From positions 15,238,913 through 15,302,912 of the forward strand of contig NC_053147.1 of the NCBI RefSeq assembly GCF_016808335.1: a stretch of DNA of 64,000 nt, written 5' to 3'. The translations under genes were made by a program, and so were the position numbers. This stretch comes from Panicum virgatum. Its lineage: Eukaryota > Streptophyta > Magnoliopsida > Poales > Poaceae. Positions 10,607 to 22,123 of the stretch are shown piece after piece (position 1 is the stretch's first letter; each line of letters begins with the position of its first letter). Below the pieces are notes generated by a model. That model had not been told where the DNA came from. It worked only from the letters and a program-made list of their open reading frames with translations, and ran no database searches.

Positions 10607-12990
10607 CTAACCACCCCTAGGGCGTCGGACCCTCTTAGCCCTCTGCTGGGCACGGACATGGCCCTCGGAGTAGGTGAGAACATCCGGAGACCTCACCTGT
10701 CGCTCAGGACGCGCAAGGGGCTGCGGTGTCTGCTGCTGAAAGATCCCAAGTGGTGCTCCTCCTAGCTGTGAATACCCCAAGACATCGGGGTCACCTTGCG
10801 CGGCAGGCTCTTCTGGAGACAAGCTGTCGAAGTCGTCTAAGGTGAAGGTCTCGTTATCTGGTCGAAAGGAGGAAGAAGAAGGTCCGGCGCCCGCATCGGG
10901 GTAGAATCCTACGCAAAAAATGTGGATGTTAGCGTACGCTCGTATATTTTGTCATGACATGTAGAAACCGAAATACGAAACATAAACTAACCTGTGTAGG
11001 CCGGTATCTGTGGCCCCGATACCATCCCTGGATACGGTCCGCCAACTGGTGCTGTCCCTCTAAACATTCCAGTATGGCCGAACGCAGTAGCTGGATCGTA
11101 TCCTGTATGTGATATTAGTAAATATGTAGGAACACTTGATGTAATTTTAAAGAGATATGTACGTTACCTGCACTTGGGAAGAACTGCGACGTCGGCCCGT
11201 GCACGGTCGACGGACACGGGAACGACGACGAGGCCTGAGACGACCCGTGGCTGTCTTCGTACTGCACACGGGTTCCGAAGTTGTGCGCTACCTGACGCAA
11301 CTGATCACGCTGCCTCGACCATGCCTCTGTCTGCTCAAATTGGGTCATTGGGGATCCGGCACGTACCCTCGTCAAGTAAGTCGAGCAGTCCGTCTCCATC
11401 ATGTTGCAAAGACGAAGCTGCATCAATTCAGTAAAGGTACAGTTAGAAACACATGAATTATCTTATGAATATGATTATATATATATATGCAAATATGATC
11501 AAGAGACTCACCGCGCCAGCTAGTGCCTCCACGTGGTGCCGGGCATAGCCATCCTGAGGCCTCGCCTGGTGTGGCTGCGGGTGAGTGTCAACAAAAACCA
11601 GACGAGCCCGAGTCCGGGGTAAGTACCAGGTGAGGTAAGCCCTAAAGGAGCTATCTGTGTGTGGTCCTGTTGGATGGACCAAGTGGTCGTCTGCCTGTTC
11701 CCATTGGTCCACCCACGGCTAGATCTTGGTGAGCCAATCATCAGAGCACGGCAAGCCACTCCTTGACAACCTACAAAGTGGACCACGAAGAATCGTTAGA
11801 TTCGACACGAATGTATGAGCCAAGTTCATTCATAATTACCTGTGGTCCTGGCGACTGACACGCTCCAACGCGGTGGGCACCGGAAACTCCTGGCGCTGCC
11901 CAAACTGTCTCCTGACTCTCCAGGGGCAATATGCCTCAACCGCGATGTCATAAACCAGGACGGCGGAAGTAAGCCACAGGCTCGCATTCGCGGAGCAGTG
12001 CGAAGACAGGCCTGCTGGTGCACGGGTAGCCACAGCCTCTGGGTTGTAAGGCTCCCAGACAACGTCCTCGGGCGTCAGCATGTCGAGCTCCGAAACAAAC
12101 TCAGGATATGCGCGTCTAACCCGCGCATGTGCCCAGGACCTCTGCATTCCGAATAAGTAAAATTAAAAGTGCGCTAATACATCATGTAACAATGAATAAC
12201 AAAATTAGGTTTGCGAACATACCTGACGCCAGATCCAGATAGTTCCCATAGTGGGCCTCTCGTCCTCCTCGTCGCCGTACATGCCCCCGTGGTAAGGCTC
12301 GTGGCTGACCAAGGGGCGACCAACGGCTAGCCTCTCGTATGACCAAAGCTGTAGCAGTAGTGGGCACCCTGACAGGATAGCGTTCCCATGTGTCTTCATG
12401 CACCCATCGCAGAGTCCACGGTAAGTGGCTGCAAGTACCGCCTCACCCCAGCTGTAGGGCGGTACGTTCTCGTCCCCATCCGCAATCTCCCGTGCATACG
12501 GAAGGAGAATCCTATCGACCGAGTTGCCATAAGTGTTGTTGAACATGATGTAACCAAACAACCAAAGTAGGTACGCCTCCAGCGATCTGGTCACACTGTA
12601 TTCGTCGGCATCCCCAGCCAACAAGGCAGGCTGCATAAACAATTAAGATTAATGGTTTTAACTGGTAAGGGAGGCCGATGAGGTAGGCCACGTCCTGCAG
12701 CGTAGGAGTCATCTCCCCACACGGGAGGTGGAACGTGTGTGTCTCCGGCCTCCATCTGTCAACGAGCGCCGTCAGGAGGGATCGGTCGAGCTGAATAGGC
12801 CCAACCTCGACAAGACGGCTCAGAGTCAGTAGGCCGGCCTCACGTAACCTGCAAAAAAACAAAAAATGTCGAAACAAAGGAATACCGACGAATACAAAAG
12901 TGATAAACAATAATATTTCATTACATACCGGTCACACCAATCGTGGTGTATAGAGATCGACTCGCCGGGTGGACGAGGACGTAGCACCTC
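10607..12990 (-). pseudogene. Plant mobile domain (PMD, aminotransferase-like) gene inside the MULE
   Basis: Exons that can be placed: 12929-12990 (VLRPRPPGESISIHHDWCDR), 12663-12848 (EAGLLTLSRLVEVGPIQLDR, then the PMD signature DRWRPETHTFHLPCGEMTPT and LQDVAYLIGLP), 12223-12630 (DEYSVTRSLEAYLLWLFGYI, SWGEAVLAATYRGLCD), about 11836-12139 (RRAYPEFVSELDML, VVWEPYNPEAV), about 11520-11725 and further C-terminal exons to a stop at 10607. These match the plant mobile domain family (PF10536), which is found both in host proteins such as MAIN/MAIL1 and in transposons. The stretch after GLP that normally precedes DEYSVTRS seems deleted, and the N-terminus abuts the transposase in another frame, so I treat it as degenerate. 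Function in transposons is unknown. Confidence 0.75.
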
Positions 12991-14569
12991 TAGGTTCATA
13001 GAAGTTTGCACCCATATGCCTAATGCACCACCTGTTTTGGACATCAGGCCATAATGGAGGCGTTGTCGCAGTTCCACGTTGCAATTTCAGTATTGATTGC
13101 AGGATAACTGCCTGCCTATCACTAATAAGGCACACATCTGGACGTGCAGCAACAACATGAATCTTCACTCGTTCAAGGAACCAATACCAACTGTCTATGT
13201 TCTCATTCTCAACAAATGCAAATGCGAGCGGAACAATTTGGTTGTTGCAATCTACACCGATTGCGGTGAGTATCTGACCTTTATACCTTCCAGTCAAAAA
13301 TGTGCCATCAATGCAGATCACCGGAATTCAAAACTGAAATGCTCTAACACAAGCACCTATGCAAAAGAAGGCTCGTTGCATAATTTTTTGTCCCCTAGTC
13401 ACGGCTGGTACAAGGTATGTGTCATAAAAGCTTCCAGGATTTCTAGCAGCAACCTGGGATAACATACGAGGTAGGTTATCATATGATGCCTTGTATGTGC
13501 CGAACCGCATCTCGAACACCATTTGTTTAGCCCGCCATGCCTTCAAATAACTGATAGTGTACTGGTAAGTCTGCTCAATGTGTCGAACAATCATTTTTGG
13601 CTCATAATTTAGGTTGTTCATAATAAACCCATACATTTGCTTTGCAACAAAGTCGCATGATATATTGCGATGCGAGGGAAGAACTTCTGACAGCAAACAA
13701 GTGTGCTCTGTGACAATGGAACATTTCTAGTTTGACTTCCATTTTCCCTTGAATGCATGTACTCGCCATGGACATCCAGCATTCACACACTTCACCTCAT
13801 ATTCTTTACTGCCAGACTTTACGACTCTGAATTCTCGTTTCAATGAGATTGCCCATAGTCTCACAGCATCTTTTACGGCTTCAATGTTTGGATATGTTGC
13901 ACCTTGCATTACCTCGTTCCCTCTGTACTCCCACTCCTGATTTCGTACATCTTCTGCGACATGACTGTCAAAACCATGCTTTTTCCACTCTTTTGGCAAT
14001 GAGTACTGCTCGTCATCAGATGAGTCCTCATATTCTTCCATCTCTATTGCGGTTTGGTCTTCTGCCTCCATCTCGTCCACAATGCTATGTATCCTCTCTC
14101 CCTCATCAGCAAGGCCCTATGGTCCCATGTTTTGGTTCTCTGTCTCTTCTGACTCATCTTGCTCAACATAATTGGTCTCTCTTTGAATACTCGGAGTTCC
14201 TTGATCTGCACAATGTTGGATTTCATTTTATGTCTTCTCCCGGATTTGAACAAGAATGGCCAGAGGCCACCCACGCTCTAGAGCTGCTTGCATGTACTTC
14301 TGCCAGTCATCAGTGCTGTGTATCATCATCAATTCCCATAATTCACTTTGTACCTCCCAATTAACAAGAGACTGGACAGTGATTACATGTGTCAACGGAT
14401 CAACATGGAACCCACGCTGTAGCCACTTACATATGGAACCAAAACTCATTTCCAGAGGTTTATCTATGCCGCTAGATGTGCGCTTAAAGGCAGAAAGATC
14501 TACTCCATTTGGCCCATACATAACATTGTATTCACCATAAAATACTTGAAACTGCATCTTCCTCGACAT
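12932..14569 (-). pseudogene. mudrA-type MULE transposase, C-terminally truncated and with four in-frame stops
   Basis: One reading frame runs from the ATG at 14569 to 12932. In order it carries an N-terminal domain common in grass MULE proteins, an acidic linker, the MuDR DNA-binding domain (around 13970-13740, with YEVKCVNAGCPWRVHAFKGK) and the MULE transposase core (PF10551: ICIDGTFLTGRYKGQILTAI, SDRQAVI, NRWCIRHMGANF), which supplies the first two acidic residues of the DDE triad. The frame is never shifted but is interrupted by TAA at 14228-14230, TAG at 14117-14119, TAG at 13727-13729 and TGA at 13328-13330. The protein then ends where the third catalytic residue and SWIM zinc finger should follow; PMD sequence begins there instead. 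No active transposase can be made. Confidence 0.88.
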
Positions 14570-15119
14570 ATCTATATATCACATAATACTTATCGAGTTA
14601 TACTCTTTACTTCACTACCTTATTCAATAATCCGTAAAAACTAAGTATGAAATTCAACTACAACGTATAAGTATTCATAACTACGTGATGACACTCAAAT
14701 TCTATACTGCATATGCCAAATTCTATTCTAAATCATAATTAATTTATAAACACGTTTCTAATAGTACTGCAATTGTAATAATAAATGCGTAGAACTAATT
14801 TTCTAAACTAATTTACTAATACGTAACTACAAACTAAAGTATCATTGAGCTCCTACTTAAATGGTTCTACTATAGCACTAATTAAATTAAATTACTTACC
14901 CCTACTTAAATTACTCATATTTAAATACGGAGTACTTAAATGAAAAAATATATAATCTAAATGTACTAACCTGCAGATCACAAGTGCTGAATCCGACAGG
15001 GCTTCGCCGCTTTCCTTCTCCTCACTCCTCTCTTTTTTTCTGGATTTTTGGTGGAATTTTCGGGCTCAAATGAGGAGGGAAGGGGAGGGCTGGAGCTTTT
15101 AAGGGGGGATACCCCGGTC

Positions 15120-15403
15120 GCCCGCGGGGGGGGGGGGGGGGCGACAGGTCCCCCCTGCCGCGCCCGTGGGCTGGGCCCAGCGGCGGTCGCCCGTGGGCTG
15201 GGCGACAGGCCCCTGTCGTCCGTTGGGGGGGCGACATGGCATTTTTTTTTCCAGGGACCTCATTGCGAATTTGAAAAAAAAAATTACACTTTGGGCCTGT
15301 CGCCCTATGGGAGGGCGACCGGGGTATATTTTTGAAATTTTCCAAAACGGACATATATTTTTGAAATTCTAATTTTTTTTAAATATAAAAAAGAAAAAAC
15401 CGC
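15120..15403. repeat. MULE right TIR with GGGCGACAGG palindromes
   Basis: Inverted copy of 9816-10080. The outer 200 bases are nearly identical; the inner part diverges within the GTCGCCC / GGGCGAC motif cluster and includes a long G run at about 15126-15140. Confidence 0.85.
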
Positions 15404-15692
15404 TTCTTTGTGGAGGGCTGCGACAAAAAATGTGGTAGCTGCGGGTGACGGCCCATCTATGCTTTAGCCCATAAGTACAAAGTTGACGAAGTGAAGGGAT
15501 GCGGCTGAACCTCCAGACTTACATGGGCGCTGGGCCTCGAACAATTGAAAATATAACTCTGGCCGAACTTACATGGGCCCTAGGCCTCCATCTCGGCCTC
15601 GAACCATTGAGAATATAACTCTGGCTCCTACTCCATTGTAGTGTCCTTTTACAATTCCTCTAAACCTCCCTAGAGCCCTGCGCCCAATCCCC

Positions 15693-17741
15693 ATGGCTAG
15701 CCCCGGCGGCGCCGCGCTCCAGCGGCACGCAGCCGTGGCCGTCCTTCGCGCGGCAGCCGCCGCTGGAGACCTATCCAAGGGAAAGGCACTCCACGCCCAG
15801 ATAATCAGAGCCGCTCATTTCCACATCGTCCTGCACAACAACCTCATCTCCTTCTACGCCAAGTGCGGCCAGGTCGGGCTCGCTCGCAGAGTGTTCGACG
15901 CAATGCCCTTCCGGAACGCCGTGTCCGGAAATCTCCTCATGTCCGGTTATGCTTCATCAGGGCACCATAAGGATTCGCTTGCTCTGCTCAGGGTGGTTGA
16001 CTTTGGCCTGAATGAGTATGTTCTATCAGCAGCGGTGGCTGCAAGCACCCATGTCCGGAGCTATGATATGGGGAGGCAGTGCCATGGGTATGCTGTTAAG
16101 GCTGGTCTGGCAGAACAAGCTTATGTCTGCAACGCAGTGCTGCATATGTACTGTCAGTGTGCTCATATGGAGGATGCAGTGAAGGTATTCCAGAATGTGT
16201 CTGGTTTTGATGCATTCGCGTTCAACTCAATGATAAATGGGTTTCTTGATCAGGGGAAATTGGATGGTTCGGTTAGGATTGTGACAGCTATGGTGGGAGA
16301 AGTTGAGAAATGGGATCATGTGTCGTATGTTGCAGTTCTTGGGCATTGTGCTAGCATGAAGGACTTGGTATTTGGTGGTCAGGTGCATGCCCAAACTTTG
16401 AAGAGGAGGCTTGAACTGAATGTGTTTGTGGGGAGTGCACTTGTTGATATGTATGGGAAATGTGACCGTGCCCATGATGCTCAATGCGCATTCGATGTCT
16501 TGCCAGAAAAGAATGTTGTTTCTTGGACAGCTGTTATGACTGCTTACACTCGAAATGAGCTGTATGAAGATGCATTGCAATTGTTCTTGGACATGGAAAT
16601 GGAAGAAGTTAAGCCAAACGAATTCACTTATGCTGTGGCTCTCCATAGCTGTGCTGGTCTTGCAGCCTTGAGAAATGGTAATGCCCTTAGTGCCTGTGCT
16701 TTGAAGACTGGGCACTGGGTTCATTTGGTTGTTTGTAATGCCCTCATGAACATGTACTCAAAGAGTGGCAGCATCGAAGATGCATGGAGAGTCTTCGTTT
16801 CCATGCCATTACGTGATGTAGTCTCTTGGAATTTGATCATCACAGGCTATGCGCATCATGGCCTTGCAAGTGAAGCAATGGAAGCATTTCATTGTATGCT
16901 CTCTGCAGGAGAAGTTCCATCTTATGTAACTTTCATTGGAGTGTTGTCAGCTTGTGCTCAATTGGGTCTTGTTGATGAAGGATTCTACTACTTGAATACT
17001 ATGATGAAACAAGTTGGAGTTACACCTGGAAAGGAACATTATACTTGTATGGTTGGTTTGTTATGCAGAGCTGGACGTCTAGATGAGGCTGAGCGGTTCA
17101 TAGTGAATAATTGCATTGGCACAGATGTTGTTGCATGGCGATCGCTGCTAAGTTCATGCCAGGTATATAGAAATTATGGCTTGGGTCATCGCGTAGCTGA
17201 ACAGATTCTTCAATGGAAGCCCAACGATATTGGAACCTATGTTTTGCTTTCTAACATGTATGCAAAAGCGAACCGATGGGATGGCGTTGTGAAGGTTCGG
17301 AAGCAGATGAGAGAGATGGGTGTTAGGAAGGAACCTGGTGTTAGTTGGATTCAAGTGGGAAGTGATGTTCATTTTGTCACATCGGAAGACAAGGTACATC
17401 CACAGATGGACCAGATCGCCATAAAACTTGAAGAGCTGATCGACCAGATAAAAGCGATTGGATATGTTCCAAACTTTGCTGTGGTCCTACATGATATTGA
17501 GGATGAACAAAAAGAGGAGCACCTTATGTATCACAGTGAGAAATTGGCTCTAGCCTTCGGTCTTATTCACACACCTAAGGGAGCAACGATCCATATTATG
17601 AAAAACCTCAGGATATGTGATGATTGTCATGTTGCTATCAAACTCATATCAGTTGTCACTGGCAGAAAAATAGTTGTAAGGGATGCCGTTCGATTTCATT
17701 GTATAGATGGTGGGGTTTGCTCATGTGATGATTATTGGTGA
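15693..17741 (+). CDS. Pentatricopeptide repeat protein, PLS class with E and DYW domains
   Basis: A single uninterrupted ORF of 682 residues, intronless as is usual for plant PPR genes. Tandem PPR motifs run from about residue 30 to 480 (for example NVVSWTAVMTAYTRNELYED, DVVSWNLIITGYAHHGLASE). An E region follows, then a complete DYW cytidine-deaminase domain: the HxE zinc/catalytic motif in YHSEKLALAFGL, the CDDCH zinc ligands and the terminal CSCDDYW. Such proteins bind organelle RNA and carry out C-to-U editing. The N-terminus is rich in Ala and Arg and fits an organelle transit peptide, but mitochondrion versus plastid cannot be decided here. Its sequence resembles the At5g39680 (EMB2744) type, from memory. 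The start at 15693 is the first ATG after a 5' flank beginning at the MULE edge. Confidence 0.95.
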   Translation: MASPGGAALQRHAAVAVLRAAAAAGDLSKGKALHAQIIRAAHFHIVLHNNLISFYAKCGQVGLARRVFDAMPFRNAVSGNLLMSGYASSGHHKDSLALLRVVDFGLNEYVLSAAVAASTHVRSYDMGRQCHGYAVKAGLAEQAYVCNAVLHMYCQCAHMEDAVKVFQNVSGFDAFAFNSMINGFLDQGKLDGSVRIVTAMVGEVEKWDHVSYVAVLGHCASMKDLVFGGQVHAQTLKRRLELNVFVGSALVDMYGKCDRAHDAQCAFDVLPEKNVVSWTAVMTAYTRNELYEDALQLFLDMEMEEVKPNEFTYAVALHSCAGLAALRNGNALSACALKTGHWVHLVVCNALMNMYSKSGSIEDAWRVFVSMPLRDVVSWNLIITGYAHHGLASEAMEAFHCMLSAGEVPSYVTFIGVLSACAQLGLVDEGFYYLNTMMKQVGVTPGKEHYTCMVGLLCRAGRLDEAERFIVNNCIGTDVVAWRSLLSSCQVYRNYGLGHRVAEQILQWKPNDIGTYVLLSNMYAKANRWDGVVKVRKQMREMGVRKEPGVSWIQVGSDVHFVTSEDKVHPQMDQIAIKLEELIDQIKAIGYVPNFAVVLHDIEDEQKEEHLMYHSEKLALAFGLIHTPKGATIHIMKNLRICDDCHVAIKLISVVTGRKIVVRDAVRFHCIDGGVCSCDDYW

Positions 17742-17983
17742 TTTGTGGTACAACTGTCTTGATAACATGTGCCCGTTGAGTTAGGTTGGTGAAGCACGAC
17801 AGTAGCCACACTTGTGCTCAAATTCCTTAGTATTCTCACTTAGTTTTAACTATCCTACACTATAGCTCCAAGAATCGGCGAAAGCTAAGGGGATCGGTGT
17901 AGCAGCACCGTCCAAATTAAACCGGCTTAAATGCACTAACCATCATCTTAATACTTAATCAAGTTACTGTGCACTTAAAACGG
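17742..17983 (+). other. 3' UTR/flank of the DYW gene
   Basis: The first about 100 bases after the stop are similar, ungapped and about 75% identical by eye, to 41690-41790, where a DYW-gene relic lies. From about 17870 the sequence looks like the repeat that follows. Confidence 0.6.
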
Positions 17984-20900
17984 TGTAACCTGACAGGCTG
18001 TCGGGTAAAATCCCGATTAAACTACTGTACTCCAGGATCACAATTGCACTTAGACCCGTACGAAGACGAGCACAGGTGATACCAGCAAACAGAAATCTTC
18101 AAATTAATTTACAACACAGGTTTTACATAAAAGGTTCGAATACAAACGATAGAGTTCAAAAGCACAGCGGAAGTTTAAAATTGAGTGCGAAATACAATAC
18201 GGTAACCACGACGATGATATAAGGTGAGCTCCACATCCTGCCCACCGATGTGATGCCAATCTGCCCAATCTTCACGGGGAAGACGGGGCCCACTCGACGG
18301 TCCACCCAGGAGGAAGCGGCTGTCCAATCCAGGACGCACATACCTCTTCGAAGTCAGCGGGAACGCAACCTGCTTAGAAGGGTTACAACAACAACCCTGA
18401 GTATACTAATACTCAGCAAGACTTACCCGACTTTGGGTATACTTAGCCCATTACCTAGACATGCAAAGCTTTTTGGCTCTGGAGTTCTTTTGCTGAAAGG
18501 CTGCTAGAAGTGAATTCTTACTTTCAATATTTTAGCTCCATTTAGTATACCAAGTATTAACTAAATTCGCCTAATCATCTAGAGCACACATGGTGGAACA
18601 GTTTATCTTTCAGTAACTACCAAACCAACCTTTTCCAAACCGTTTTCATTCCACTTGCTTACTACGATGTGACAAAGTGACCAAGGCTCTCATATCCGCG
18701 AGTCACGGCGAATCGATCCGATTTAACCTTGCAAGGTGGACCTAACTCACACGACACATGTAAACCCCGTCGGGCCACGCGCGTCAACTGTTTCCATCAT
18801 TACCACGGCATCTGAACTACGCCTGCTAAAACCCAGGTGATGGGCCCCTCGCGGTGAACTCCCGGAGAACCCGGAGGCGGCATCCTATCCAACACCCGCC
18901 AACTCCCACGCCCAGCGTAGCATGACGGAATTCAAATCACCGTTGTAAAGTGGTACACAGCTTACCGGTTTCGACTACCTCCTACTTCCGGTATGTGGTT
19001 AGTACTGTTCAATCCTCGATCAGCACTGCCAACAACGGAACGGTCCTCAATCGACACAGGCGGAGATTTCTTTTCATCCATTCTATACCATTAATCCAAC
19101 TCATTTCCGCCCGGTCTCCATTTCTCTTTACTCAACAACTCATTTCAAAGCTATAGCTAAGGAAACAAGATCCTAAAACTCGCGAGTGACAGCGATCACT
19201 CGACTTCTACCGAAATCCTACTTAGCAGAGCATTGCTAACGATACCTGCACACTAGTATGGACTCATGGTACCTAGGGAAAACATGCATCTATGGTTCCA
19301 TACAACTCCTAGACATAAATGCACAAATACTTAAATAAACATTGAATAATTTAAATTATGGTTATGCTCCGGGGCTTGCCTTGCAGGTCAGCGGGGTTAA
19401 CGAGGCCTTCTGGAGCGGGCTCAACGGCGTCCTTCTGCGGCTCTTCTGCTCGTGGCTCCTGGACCGGCTCAGCGATCAACTCGTAGGCGACTTCGTTCGC
19501 GGCGTCTACACGTATGAAAGAATGCCATGCAATGATTAGGACACCGAGCAATGCATGAGTGCTTATGATGCGATGCAATTCAAAACGATGCAATGCTATA
19601 CGGTAGCAGGGATTAGGACAGACTCTTGCTTTGATGAGATTACACATACATGAAATAAACAACTAACAACATTTATAAAAAGAAAAGAGCATAGCTAAGG
19701 GCAAGATCTAAGCAAAACCCTAACTTGCATACATGCTCTAGCAACAGAAATTTACCAGCTTAACGTGATAACGATAAAGCATGCCACAGAAATTTTCCAA
19801 CATTTATTGCTGCTAACAAAGCATTAAAACAACCCTAGCAAGGTAACCGAAACATAATTAGATCTACACAAAAGTGCACAACACAGCACCTGAAAATTTT
19901 ACAGCGGACTACACATGATAGTAGGAGGCTACTAAATTATTTTCAGATTTTTTTTAGATCAACAGAACTGCAGATATAAAATAGACAAGCTCAAACACAA
20001 AGTAAATTCTAGCAGGGCTAAAACTGACATTTGACAAGCATGGTTATTTTTCTTCTAAAGATCTTGATTTTATAAACCTAACAAAATTTGTTTGGCATTT
20101 TTCGCATTTTTCTGTGATTTATTACATAATTTAGAATCACCAGCCGAAATAATTAAAAGAAAACAAAAGATAATAAGGGGGGGCGCTGACAGCCGGGCCC
20201 CACTTGCCAGTGGCGCCGGCCCAGCTGCCCCCATCCTCTGCTCTGCCCCGCGCCAAGGCCGTGGCCGGCGAGGCGCCCAGGCACCGCCGCGGCGGCGCGT
20301 CCTGGCCGGGCAGCGGCTCGCCGGCGGCGCGGCCTGGCCCGCCCGCGGCCCAGGCAGCCCGGCGGGGCCGGCGCCCGTGGCAGTGCAGGGGGGCACGCGC
20401 GCAGCGCGGCTAGCGGCGGCGCAGAGGCATGGCAACGGAGGCGCGCGGCCGTTCCAGCCCGGCAGGCGGCGGGGCGAGCACCAGGGAGGTCAAGCGGCGG
20501 TGGGGCGCGCGGTGTTGGCCCGCGGGCTGGAGCAGAGCTGCCTCGCGGCCGGTGCGCGCGGCGAGCAGCGCGTTCGCGGCGGCGTGGCGACCAATCGGCG
20601 GCGATGGTGGCGGATTCCGGCAGGGAAAGGGTCGGGGAGCGAGAGGAGGTTGTAGGGGAGCTCACCGCGGTTCGATTTGAGGCGGAGGATGGCCTGGAGG
20701 GGGAGCTCGACGTGGGGGCGAAGCTCGACGGAGATCGGCAATGGCGGACGTCGCCTGCGGCTCGATTTCGGCGGGGGTAGGGCACGGCCGCGTTCGTGGA
20801 GGGATGGAGGAGCTTCGGGGCGAGGTCGCGCAGCTCAGAGCGCGAGGAATCGGGGCATGGTGACGATGGATGGTCGGCGCGAACGCCGGCGCGGCGAGCG

Positions 20901-21390
20901 GCGGTGCTAGGGTTGCACGGCTCCGCTGCGGTGCGAGGAAGGGGAACGGAATGGATTGCACTGGAAGCTTCTCGGCCTAGCGAGGAGATGAGCGGCGCTC
21001 GGACGACGAGGATCGCCGGGATGAACGACGCGTGGAGTGGCTCGCCGGCGTTCAGACGCCGGTATGGGCGTGGGCGTGCACAGTGCCGAGCAGGAGTTCC
21101 TCTGTTCACTCGTTTAAATGATTTTAGCTCGAGTTTGACCAGTTGAAACTTCAAATTTCATATGGGAACATGAAATTTGGTCAAAATAGAAATTGTAGAG
21201 GATTAAAAGATCTACAACTTTCGTTTCGGGCGAAAGTTGATTTGGAACTCAGATCGGTGAGAAAAACGAGATCGAAAACGGCTAAGACAAAGATTAAAAC
21301 GCGGACTCGATTATCGCTAATGACGCGCTTAAGCCAGGATTATCGATTAAACACGTGGTTAGCGAGTACGATTAACACAGGGGTGTTACA
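17984..21390 (-). repeat. Long non-coding repeat, probable solo LTR or LTR-derived element
   Basis: Begins TGTAACC and ends GGGGTGTTACA, so TGTAAC/GTTACA termini. The flanking five bases are AACGG (17979-17983) and ATCGG (21391-21395), one mismatch from a 5-bp target duplication. It has no coding capacity. 20200-21100 is very GC-rich with long but meaningless ORFs on both strands, and 18390-18440 has a TAATACTCAGCAAGACTTACC string that I associate with dispersed grass repeats. The left boundary may lie up to about 110 bp upstream. Alternative: part of a larger non-autonomous LTR element. Confidence 0.45.
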
Positions 21391-22123
21391 ATCGGGTCCC
21401 TATGGCTACAGTTAAGTTAAGTCACTGACATGCGGACCCTACCACAAAAGCAGCCCTTCTAGAATTCTCTGGAGTCTCCAATGCATTCACTGCTCGCACG
21501 CGTTCGCCGCCCCCTCCTCTTCTCTCCGCTGTGCTGAATTCCATGCCCTATCTCCTGCAAGCCTTTGATCCGATCTCCGACATTCTCTGGGTCACTCCAG
21601 ATGTACCGAGACCTGCCTCTCCCTTCTGCTCCCTCGCCTCTGGTAACCCGTTGGTATATATTGACAATGTACGAAGGTGCTGTTTTACTTTCTAACTCAT
21701 TTCTGTCCATTGAATCTACCTGTGTGTTTGCAATTAATAAATCTCTATTCTCCTTTTTCTGCTATTTATTTTTGCTATAAGCCTGTGTGTTCTTCCTATT
21801 ATGTCCAATTCCATGCTTCATAACTCTAAATAGCCTTTTCTTTTTAGTTTATAATGATGCTGTTTCTTTGAGAGAAATCCTTTGTGTCTGTTTCTTATTG
21901 ACAAACTTCAGCCTACTACTTAGATCATATATCCTAGCTCTTAGCAATGCAGCCACTACTCAACATGGCCAGTTGCATTTTCTGTTCCAATGTGCATGTT
22001 ATGTTTGCAAATTCGAACTCAGCAAGAATTTTTGTTATGTTTCCAGTAGCTTATAGTACAATCATTTTGTCAGATTAAATGAACTTGACTTTTCTGCTTA
22101 TGATATTTCTTCTCATATATCAG
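21391..22123. other. Flank of the ABCD1 pseudogene, no gene recognised
   Basis: No conserved coding sequence was seen. 22080-22123 reads as the 3' end of an intron (pyrimidine-rich, ending ATATCAG) for the first recognisable pseudogene exon. Confidence 0.5.

Larger units (their letters stand above)
9816..15403 (-). mobile_element. Mutator-like element (MULE) carrying transposase and plant mobile domain genes
   Basis: The element is bounded by the 9-bp target duplication TTCTTTGTG (9807-9815 and 15404-15412). The terminal inverted repeats start GCGGTTTTTTCTTTTTTATA and stay nearly identical for about 200 bp, with only a few differences by eye. Long TIRs plus a 9-bp duplication are the MULE hallmark. 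All coding content is on the minus strand: a mudrA-type transposase (12932-14569), then a PMD gene (10607-12990). 10190-10600 and 14570-15020 are AT-rich and non-coding. The near-identity of the TIRs suggests recent movement, while the coding region is already broken, so it may have moved in trans. Confidence 0.93.

Noticed and set aside
16227..16724. Minus ORF of 165 codons inside the DYW PPR gene
   Set aside because: Shadow of the PPR coding strand.
20092..21154. ORFs of 187 (plus) and 333 (minus) codons
   Set aside because: Arg/Ala/Pro-rich in all frames, no domain; compositional effect in a GC-rich repeat.
17984..21390. Helitron
   Set aside because: No TC start or CTRR end with a 3' hairpin; the termini fit an LTR better.
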